This document shows positions 33,025-41,500 of a stretch of DNA of 64,000 nucleotides, in pieces. Source of the stretch: Takakia lepidozioides (taxonomy: Eukaryota > Streptophyta > Takakiopsida > Takakiales > Takakiaceae). The position numbers and the translations under genes were made by a program. The DNA lies in contig CM060734.1 of NCBI GenBank assembly GCA_030704615.1, positions 25,978,001-26,042,000 on the forward strand, given 5' to 3'. The stretch's first letter is position 1, and each line of letters begins with the position of its first letter. The notes beneath the pieces were generated by a model. The model had not been told where the DNA came from, did not search any database, and saw nothing but the letters and a program-made list of their open reading frames with translations.

Positions 33025-34695
33025 GTGCCACTAGTTGCTGGGAAAAGTGCCGGTACGAGCACTAGCGATACTAGCGGGTATACGAGACGGGGTGTGCGGT
33101 TTAGGCCACCTTCACCTCCTGTGTCTTCTACGGAAGGTTCTGATTCGGATTGTGAATCAGGAGAACTCACACCGGCGGTGCAAGTTGTTTCCTTGCCATT
33201 GTTGTGGGACACAATGGAGGAGATGTATGGAGCCACCAAGGGGCCACGTAGGTACTCTGGGGCGGTGGGCACCATTGAGTTGGATGATTTTATCCAAGAG
33301 TTTGATAGTTGGTGTGACTTGCAACAAATGCGCAATCCACAACTGTTTACGCCTTTCATGGCATGGAAGGGGCTGTTTCAGCACCTTGAGGAGGGCCGCC
33401 CATGGATGATTACCATGAGTTTAGGCGGGGGCACGATATTGAGATCGAGGAGTGGAGGATGTACTGGTCACCCGACTATGTCTCCATCACTAGAGGCACA
33501 AGGGCAGCAGCCACACCGGCAGCTGCACCAGCAACAGCAGCTTCCACGAGCAGTAGTGGGACTAGTGGTACAGCAACTACGACGTCCACCCAAGCTACTG
33601 TTGTACCAGCACCAGTGGCGGTGCCTACTTTCAACCCTGTTGTGGAGTTCTTCGAAGAGTTGAGAAGGAACTACCAAGGGGTGAGGACAGAGAAGTTGAG
33701 GAGCTTGCAAGAGTTCCAACGGAAGCCTACTGAGAGCTTGAGGGAGGCTTTCACTCGCATGAGGCGCTTGATTAATGTAACCCAAGGGTTACGGAGGCTC
33801 AGGCAGTCCAATTCTGGTATGGGATATTGGACAAGGAGCTGAGGAGAAGGGTGCGGGATGCAACTCTCCTACAAGCGGCCCAACCCACCTTACCAAATGT
33901 GTTTTTGCTGGCAGAGCGGATAGAGCTCAACATGGTGGAAGAACGAGTGGTCATGGTGGGATTTGCTAGGGAGGCACCACGGGGTAGTGGTGCTCCTAGC
34001 CAGCCACTACCTCAACGTGCTCAAGGCAACAAGGGGGCTCAGGTGAAGCCCAGGGAAGGACAGAGAGGATCTCAGATGCAAGGGTCTCTCCCTTCATTTG
34101 CTGGCCAACAACGAGCGGATGTGGTGTGCTGGACATGTGGAGGACCCATGTCAAGAAGGATTGCCCAGAGGGAGGCAATGGTTTGGCACCGGCACAGCCT
34201 GCACAGTTGCAGTGTGGGCATTGTGGCAAGTACGGGCATGGAGAAGCCCAGTGCTATGGTTTGCATCCTGAGTTGCGCCCAGGCCAGTTCCAAGGGAACA
34301 ATGGTGGCCGGGGGCGAGGTGGAGCAGCCCAGAGAGGACGAGGTGGCCAGGCACGAGGTGTAGGCCAAGGGCAAGCTCAACATGGCCAAGGATGCGGAGG
34401 TCAGGGTGGTGACCAAGGCATGGCCAACCGGCTTCAGCAGCTAGAGCAGAGGCTCGCTGCCATGGCCACAGCTCAGGTGGTACCGGCTCCAAGGCCGGAT
34501 GGTCCACCTCCTGCTCCTGAGGGAGGAGACATGGGATTCATGTGTGGGGCAGCACTACCACTACCACTGGGGTGGGGCACCACTACCACTAGTGTCAGGC
34601 AACACTACCACTACCACTATGTGCGGGGCAGGACTACCACTAGTGCAAGTGGAGTCAGCTGCGGTAGTGACTCAAGGAGCAGCACGAGTTCTTGA
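33025..34695 (+). pseudogene. M gag
   Basis: Three overlapping frames form one gag. The N-terminal part contains ELDDFIQEFDSWCDL and TPFMAWKGLFQHLE. A Thr/Ala-rich linker and a gag core follow (FFEELRRNYQGVR, KPTESLREAFTRMRRLI). Then come two zinc knuckles, CWTCGG..HVKKDC (split by a frameshift near 34,145) and CGHCGKYGHGEAQC. Frameshifts near 33,400 and 33,835 also occur. No ATG precedes the conserved N-terminal part in frame. An Arg/Gly-rich tail after the knuckles may bind RNA. Confidence 0.8.
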
Positions 34696-35149
34696 GCCAC
34701 GGGGTGCGGAGGTGGAGTTGGATCCACGGCGTGGGGAGGCAAGCCGTCAGGCCAGGCTTCCTCAGTCATTCACATTGGCGGAGACAGTGTCGACGCCGTC
34801 CATGGCACCTAGTTCTCGCCCGACTGTTACCGAGGCGGAGGTTATTATGCCATTGGGGAGAGCTACACGGGCAGCACCACTACCTAGTGTTGCCAAGGCT
34901 ACGGCAGCTAGTGTGCTGCTGGGGGCGGCCACAGCTGTGTGCCAGGCTCCATTGTTCTCGGCTACCATGATTGCGACGTCGGGGGTAAGACTAGCTGAGG
35001 GGTTCAGGTTGGCAGCTACACTCTGTGAGAGTGGGGAGGTTACTTCATCTTCTGCGGAGATAGTGGGAGGTGTAGTGCCGGAGGGATCCTCGGATGTGAG
35101 GGTCAAGACTGCCATGGTGGCGCCATGGCAAGCTGCAGTGCAGGTTGAT

Positions 35150-35600
35150 GAAGCTGCCAGCTAGGCCAGCCATTGAGCGCGTCATGCTGACACCTGGAGT
35201 TGTCATGTTAGACAACCAGGATGGCATTTTCTGTTTGAGTGGATCGGCAGGCAAGAGGTACCGGCCACTGCGAGTCTTGTTGGACTCAGGAGCTTAGCCA
35301 TTGATGCTGGGCAGAGCTGTTATTGCAGGTTTGGGCCTCACGGAGGCGGATATGGAGCCGTGCCCTCTCCAGATACAGACATCTCTGGGAGGATCAGAGC
35401 AGGCTCGAGGCATGACACGGCGTGAGTTGACTATCAGACTACAGCCAGATCATCCTACAGATGGCTCAGTGATGAGAGCCAAGGCCATTGTGACAGACGC
35501 GGTCTCGTACGATGTCCTTGTTGGTGGGGCAGTGTTGTACCCCATGGGCTTCACCCTGGATTTTTGGGAGGAGTCAGCTTCCTATAAGCCTGGATGGCAG
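35150..35600 (+). pseudogene. M aspartic protease
   Basis: The active site reads VLLDSGA and is followed directly by a TAG (35,295-35,297), probably from CAG. The frame then continues through LMLGRAVIAGLGL and DVLVGGAVLYPMGF, as expected for the rest of a retropepsin. The preceding region (34,700-35,150) is low complexity (Ala, Val, Ser) in a different frame. Confidence 0.75.
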
Positions 35601-35954
35601 TCAGGGGAGGGTCGGCGTGTGCAGCTCCCTGTGACGTTCATAGGAGGAGTTGCGGTTGCCCAGCGAGGCAAGATGCCGACACTGGCAGCATTCACAACTG
35701 CAGTGACTTGGCCTGGAGAGTTGTTGGATGGCAACACTCATTCAGAGGATGTGTCACCTCCGGGAGAGCAAGCTGACATGTATGGTATGGCGGAGTTTCT
35801 TGCCATGGTTGCTCATACTCCATTGTGGGGCTCGAGCAAGGATTTGCAGCGGGTTGCTGATCGACGGATGCAACAAGCCTGGGTAGAGGCTTTTGTACCG
35901 TCAGGAGAGGAGGACGGTGCAGGAATTGTACCAGGACCACCTCAGTTGTCTCCA

Positions 35955-36965
35955 TTGGACACCACACTTATCGTGTGGCAGTGTCCGGATGAAGGCATTT
36001 GCCTTCTGGACTTGTTTGACGGGATCAGCACCGGATTGGCTGTTGTTCTACAGGCAGGTGTACGAGTACAGCGGTACTTATATGTGGAGAGGGATGAGAC
36101 TGCACGACGCGTCTCCCTACGCCATGTTGCTCAGTTGGTGCAGCAGTATCCTGAGTTGTTGCCGGTATCTGTAGTTTGTGGATATCAGCAGGCCTTGCCA
36201 GCAGACATTTCGTTGCTGGGGGCGCAGGATTTGGAGCGGGTTGGCTCCATTGATCTGGTAGTGGCAGGTTGGCCCTGCCAAGGGCATTCATCAGCCGGGC
36301 ATGGCAATGGATTGCGAGACTCGAGGTCGGGCCTGTTTTGGGAGATGGTGCAGGTTTTGCGTCACTTACAGCTTCATCAAGCTGTATCTCCAGCATACAT
36401 TTTGGAGAATGTGCCACTGATGGGCGATTCTCGGGCCAGGGTGATGGCCAGTGTGCATCAAGTCCGGTCGTGGCTTGGGTTAGCAGTGTTGCTGGATGCA
36501 GCTGCAGTGGGGTCATGGGCTCATCGTCCACGGTTATGGTGGACTAACTTGATGCCACCCGCACTGCTCCAGCGTGCATTTGATGGGGTGCAGCGGCCAG
36601 CACACCTCACAGTGGATAGCATTTTGGACACAGGGAGGCAGTCTCAGCGTGTGAGACACGATGACCGTTCACCTTTGGCAGTGGTCAACAAGGTGGGTCA
36701 ACCACGAGCAGCACTACCTACACTGCTCAGCTTCCCATGATCGCATGTTTTCCGGGATGGTGGACCTGGCCTCCTGTGGGATGCTCAGCTGCAGCAGTTA
36801 GTGGAGCCTAATGCCGACGAGCGAGAGCGGGCTATGGATTTTTCCACTGGGACCACGGCGGTGCCTTCTCTTTTTGAGGCATCACGTCGTCAGGTGTTGG
36901 GGCAAGCGATGGATCTCAATTGCTTGACCAGGATTATCAGCTTGGCTATGGCTGAGCAACGTAGA
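35955..36965 (+). pseudogene. Cytosine-5 DNA methyltransferase domain in M
   Basis: The frame is shared with the protease, so this is part of the polyprotein. Motif I is LDLFDGISTG (about 36,007-36,036). Motif IV is GWPCQGHSSAGHGNGLRDSR with the catalytic Cys at about 36,276. Motif VI is ENVP (36,405-36,416), and an HRPRLWWTN block lies at about 36,522-36,548. Motif IX is EPNADERERAMDF and motif X is RRQVLGQAMDLN, near 36,800-36,930. LFDGIxTG and the RxRxxWxN block resemble the DNMT3/DRM side of the family, while PCQG is the commoner bacterial/DNMT1-like form. One TGA (36,738-36,740, probably from CGA) interrupts it between the core and motif IX. Expected activity is methyl transfer from SAM to cytosine C5. 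Confidence 0.9.
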
Positions 36966-37241
36966 GTGCGGAGTGCACTTCCCTTGACGGTCTCTCTGCC
37001 TACCGAGACGGTACAGGCAGTGAGTGGGGGCAAGCCGGTGAAGACCACAGGGTGTAGACATCCATGGCACACGTGGGAGGTGTTCGAGGTTCAGAGGGAG
37101 TTGACAGCCAAGGCGACTGTGATGGATGAGTTTAGGGATTCTTCTCGGGTTGAGGAGGTCCTCAAGGATGAGATGATGGGGCAGGATGAGGCCTTGTCAT
37201 TGAGTGAGCAGGCAGGGAGTACTGCTCATGAGGTTGCGGCA

Positions 37242-37250
37242 TAGCAACCA
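37242..37250 (+). promoter_or_regulatory. Putative stop-codon readthrough site (M)
   Basis: An in-frame TAG is followed by CAA CCA, matching the UAG-CAR-YYA readthrough context known from tobacco mosaic virus-type signals. The upstream frame ends EVAA and the same frame continues QPRDASPTSK into RT. Element B has the identical nine bases at the same place. Confidence 0.65.
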
Positions 37251-38340
37251 CGGGACGCGTCTCCTACCTCTAAGTCTGCTGGACTTAAGGTTGCAGTTAC
37301 GGAGGACAATTGGGAGCCTGACATTGGACCCATTGTCACTGGAGGAGAGAGACGACGTATATGGCAGTTCATGAGGGCTTACAGGAATTGTTTTGCCTTC
37401 AGTTTGAAGGATTTGGGAGCACTGAAGGGTCAGGAGATTCGTATTGAGTTGGCCACGGACACGCCAATCTTTCGGAGACCCTATAGATACAGTGACATCG
37501 AGAGGTCTTTGATTCAGATGAGGACTCAAGATCTCTGGGAGGCTGGTTTGGTGGAGCTCTCTGGTGGAGAGTATGCTTCAGCCACGGTGATGCCAGCCAA
37601 GAAGGATGTCTATGGCAATTGGATGGAGAGACGTATGTGCGGTGACTACCGGCCTGTAAATCGTCAGACCAAGTCCGATAAGTATGTCATGCCACACCGG
37701 AGGAGATCTTTGATGCCATTGGGCATGCCAAGGTCTTTAGCACTCTGGACTTGCGGTCTGGATATCACCAGTTGCTGATCAAGGAGGCGGACAAGCAGAA
37801 GACGACATTCTGGGGGATCAATGAGCACGGGAAGGATTGCCTATATCAGTGGCGATTCTTACCATTCAGGCTTAAGAACGCTCCTGCAGAATTCCAGAGA
37901 GTCATGAACAGGATTCTAGCAGGGGTGGACTTTGCTCGGTGCTACATAGATGACATCATCATCTTTAGTGCTACGGTGGAGGAGCACGAGAGACACCTTC
38001 AAATGGTATTTGAGCGCTTGAGAGCGCACGGATTGAAATTACATCCGGGGAAGTGCAAGTTCTTCCACAACCAGATTGAGTATCTGGGCCACATGATATA
38101 TCCTGGAGGATTGGGGGTGCAGCAGACTAAGGTAGAGGCCATCGCACAGATTCCACGCCCCACGGATGTGAGCCGAGTTTGAGCTTTCATGGGGTTGGCA
38201 AACTACTATAGACGGTTTGTCAAGGGATTTAATGCTATTGCAAAGGCTCTAACCAAGCTGACCAAGGTAGACCAGGAGTGGCAGTGGGAAGATGAGCAAG
38301 AGCAAGCTTTTCAGGAGCTCAAGGCGAGGTTAACCTCGGC
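37251..38340 (+). pseudogene. M reverse transcriptase
   Basis: It contains PIFRRPYRYSDIERSL, VMPAKKDVYGNW, RMCGDYRPVNRQTKSDKY, LPFRLKNAPAEFQRVMNRIL and the catalytic YIDDIIIF (37,943-37,966). A one-base deletion near 37,692 shifts the frame relative to element B. A TGA at 38,180-38,182 stands where B has an Arg codon. Confidence 0.9.
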
Positions 38341-38980
38341 GCCCATCTTGAAACAACCTATCAGGGGGCGTCCCTTTCAGCTGCATACAGATTGGAGCAT
38401 GATGGGGCTTGGAGCGGTTCTCACACAGGTGGATGATGAGGGAAGAGAGTTCGTAGTGGCTTATGCTAGCTACTCGAACAACGCTGCAGAGTCTAAGTAT
38501 AGCTCATATGAGGGGGAGTGCTTAGCTGCAGTGTGGGCCGTGGCACACTTCAGGTGTTATCTATACGACAATCTCTTCACCCTTGTCACAGATCACCAGC
38601 CACTCAAGTGGTTGATGGAGTCAGACAAGCTTACAGGGAAGCTTGCACGGTGGGCACTTATACTCCAAGAGTATGACTTTCAGGTTGTGCATCGACCGGG
38701 TTTGGTCAATAGGGATGCGGATGGATTGAGTCGCAATCCATGCACGAGCCAGCAGGATGACACTGGAGCTCGGTGGCATGGTGAGACGGACAAGGAGATG
38801 GTGTCGGGATGGCATGCATCTGCCTTTTTGTGTATCTTGGCATCGGGAGGTCAAATTGGACCTACAACAGGGATGACTGTAGACGGAGTGTCTGAGGACC
38901 CTGAGGCTAGTGATGAGCCAGGTGGTGCCAGAGATATACATGAGGATTCGGTTGTGTTGGACTACCTCCGCACTGGAGAC
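38341..38980 (+). pseudogene. M RNase H
   Basis: Acidic residues lie in FQLHTDWSMMGLGAVL, SYEGECLAAVWAV and VTDHQPLKWLM, followed by HRPGLVNRDADGLSRNP, the usual gypsy RNase H end. The region is fully open in this copy. A linker of about 70 residues leads to integrase. Confidence 0.9.
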
Positions 38981-40140
38981 ACGGCAGCTAGTGTGACTGC
39001 CAAGGAGAGGGATCGGATCCTGCAACGAGCCAAGAGGTTCAAGTGGGAAGGGATACACCTGCTTCGCGTGTGGGAGGATGGTCGGGTGAGGATCGTGCCT
39101 CACCCAACATAGCGTGCACGGTTAGTGCGGCATGCCTATAAGGAGTTGGGGCATTTTGGAGTGCGACGCACTCATAGTTTACTGCAGGGACAGTATTGGT
39201 GGCGTGGTATGCACACAGAGGTGCAACAGTTCGTGGCTAGGTGCATGGTGTGTGACAGGGTGCGTGCTTCATTCAATGCCCCTACACCACAGTTGCATCC
39301 TTTACCCATCATGGGATTGGGCTACAGGTGGAGTCTTGACTTCGTAGGGCCGTTGTCATTGACGATGCGCCGCCACAAATATGTGTTGGTGATGGTGGAG
39401 CACTGGATTGAGTTGGTTCCATTGCCTGACAAGGCTAGTGAGGGGGCTGCGTATGCATTCCTAGATCGTGTGCTTAGCCGATTTGGTGCTCCAGCTGAGA
39501 AACTCACGGACCAAGGGAGAGAGCTCTTGAGAGAGTTTCAGGCTTTGTGTGATAAAGCCTTGATAGACCACCGTACCACTTCTCGAGATCATCTTGAGGC
39601 CAATGGCTTGGCAGAGAGAGTGGTGCAGACGGTGAAGAGGGGTTTGCGTAAGTATGGCTTGCAAAAGGGACACCTAGGAGATTGGGATCTTCAGGTACCT
39701 TGGCTAGCCATGGGCTACAGGTTTAGCAAGCAAGCATCACTTGCCTCCTTCTCACCATACTTCTTTCTCTTTGGCCGAGAGCCAGATTTGTCTACGTCTA
39801 TTTGCAGGGAGGCTGCACTAGTCCTCAACCTTGATGATCCGGATGTGTAGACACAAGCATGTGCCCAGCGGGCAGAGTTGTTCAAGAGAGTCATGCCTAT
39901 GGCTTTTGAGAATCTGTCTATTGCCCAACACCGAGACACATTGAGGTATGCCACTATACGTGGAGGGGGATATCGGCCAGGTGTTCGGCGTTTCTACCCT
40001 GGGGACTATGTGTATCTGCAGCAGACAACGCCCACAACCTTGGATGTCACAGCAGGACGTGTGATTCTAAGGGTCAGGGAGGTGTTGCTTTCAGGAGTGT
40101 TGATTCTGGAGGGTCGAGATGGCATGGTATGGAAGGACCG
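38981..40140 (+). pseudogene. M integrase
   Basis: The zinc domain reads HAYKELGHFGVRRTHSLL and CMVCDRV. The core has D in SLDFVGP, D in KLTDQGREL and E in HLEANGLAERVVQ. A nine-base deletion removes FSK before WIELV compared with B. Stops lie at about 39,110 (TAG, where B has CAA) and 39,848 (TAG, where B has TGG). A C-terminal module with RRFYPGDYVYLQQ precedes the PHD finger. Confidence 0.9.
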
Positions 40141-40184
40141 TGTGCGTAATTGTGTGCCATGTCACCTTCCACATGTGGATGGGA

Positions 40185-40369
40185 GGATAGATCTCACCCT
40201 TGCAGTGGTACCTGCAGGGTTGTGTTGCATGTTATGTGGGCACGCTCGTGGTGCCGCCACTATGCTGGTGTGTGATCGATGCTCAAGAGGTTGGCACATG
40301 GGATGCTTGACACCACCTCTTGAGAGGGTTCTTAATGGAGATTGGTTATGTCCACACTGCTTGGGATAG
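40185..40369 (+). CDS. PHD finger at the integrase C-terminus (M)
   Basis: All eight ligands of a C4HC3 PHD finger are present: CMLC, CDRC, then GWHMGC, then WLCPHC, with a TAG stop right after CLG. PHD fingers bind histone H3 tails, so this probably steers integration or cDNA binding to chromatin, as the chromodomain does in chromoviruses. It is the last part of the pol frame and is intact here, while B has lost its last Cys. Confidence 0.85.
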
Positions 40370-40614
40370 TGACAGTGGATATGACTAGTGGCAGCTAACA
40401 AGATATGGGAGGCCAAGCTCATAGGAGTCAATACCCGAGATCTCAGGCTCAAGTTCACAGGTTGCAAGACGGCGACTAACGATGGGGCAACTCTTGTACC
40501 CGGCCTCTTGATCTATCGAGTTTGAGTGTAGTAGGGACAGTGGTGGAGGACTTAGTGAGGCTATGGCCACTATCACATCTTGTGGCTACCTGGACTTAGA
40601 GGGACCTAAGCGCC

Positions 40615-40629
40615 AGCTAGGGGGGCGAT
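40615..40629 (+). promoter_or_regulatory. M polypurine tract
   Basis: AGCTAGGGGGGCGAT immediately precedes the LTR start TGTGATGG. Element B has the same tract before its LTR. Confidence 0.8.
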
Positions 40630-41265
40630 TGTGATGGACTAGTGGCTGCACTAGTGGTGGCTAGTGACAGCCTAGCGGTTGGACTAGTGGCTGCACTACT
40701 GGCGGCTAGTGGCAGACTAGTGGTGGACTAGTGGCTGCACTAATGGTGGCTAGTGGCAGACTAGTGGTTGGACTAGTGGCTGCACTAGTGGTGGCTAGTG
40801 GCAGCCTAGTGACGGACTAGTGGCTGCACTAGTGGTGACTAGTGGTTGTCTAATGGCAACCTAGTGGTGCACTAGTTGATAGACTAGTGTTTGGTGTGCA
40901 CATGTGTTGTGTGATTTTGGACAGCGATGTAGTTGTGTAGCGATATGTATGCGCATGACAGCTGTCAAGTTATTTTACCACTAGTGTGAAGTTAGCTAGG
41001 AAATAGCTAGCTTTTATATATTGACATTTGGGATTGACCCGAGTGTCAATCCAGGGACCAATACATGTTTGGGCACCTGGCGTGGTTATCTTCACGGCAG
41101 ATCGCGGTGGGCTCATCTTTCTCGAGTTGAGCCTCACCGCGTCTAGCTATGGCGCCGTAGTGTGTGGGGTGCACTTGGCTCGACTTAATATATGAGTGAT
41201 GTTTTCATATGCAAGTATGTGAGTTTGAGAGAGCTTGTGTGCTTGTACTATTCCTTCCCTTATCA
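40630..41265 (+). repeat. M complete LTR
   Basis: It runs from TGTGATGGACTAG to CCTTATCA (636 bp). The U3 part carries a minisatellite built on ACTAGTGG (about 40,634-40,880). A perfect 12-bp palindrome TGACAGCTGTCA at 40,956-40,967 marks exactly where the outer ends of M lie. Confidence 0.8.
40956..40967. repeat. TGACAGCTGTCA palindrome in the LTR
   Basis: The left end of M starts at the TGTCA half, and the right end stops at the TGACA half, with the central GC lost. Confidence 0.85.
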
Positions 41266-41266
41266 T

Positions 41267-41496
41267 TGTGATGGACTAATGGCTGCACTAGTGGTGGCTA
41301 GTGGCATACTGGTGGTGGACTAGTGGCTGCACTAATGGTGGCTAGTGGCAGACTAGTGGTTGGACTAGTGGCTGCACTAGTGGTGGCTAGTGGCAGCCCA
41401 GTGGTGCACTAGTGATAGACTAGTGTTTGGTGTGCACATGTGTTGTGTGATTTTGGACAGCGATGTAGTTGTGTAGCGATATGTATGCGCATGACA
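41267..41496 (+). repeat. M right terminal partial LTR
   Basis: It starts TGTGATGGACTAATGG one base after the complete LTR and ends GCGCATGACA. It matches 40,630-40,960 but is about 100 bp shorter, because it has fewer ACTAGTGG repeats. Target repeat AGTT follows at 41,497-41,500. Confidence 0.85.
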
Positions 41497-41500
41497 AGTT

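Larger units (their letters stand above)
30485..41496 (+). mobile_element. Ty3/gypsy element M with C5 methyltransferase and PHD finger, nested in B
   Basis: In order: partial LTR (30,485-30,801), long leader, gag, protease, cytosine-5 methyltransferase, TAG-CAA-CCA stop, RT, RNase H, integrase, PHD finger, 3' UTR, polypurine tract, complete LTR (40,630-41,265), and a partial LTR (41,267-41,496). It lies inside the minus-strand element B with a 4-bp duplication. Stops and frameshifts make the present copy inactive. The left and right partial LTRs together make up one LTR. Confidence 0.85.

Noticed and set aside
35295-35297. TAG after the protease DSGA as a second readthrough site
   Set aside because: It lies inside the active-site loop and is followed by CCA TTG, which does not fit the CAR-YYA context. 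A CAG-to-TAG change is simpler.
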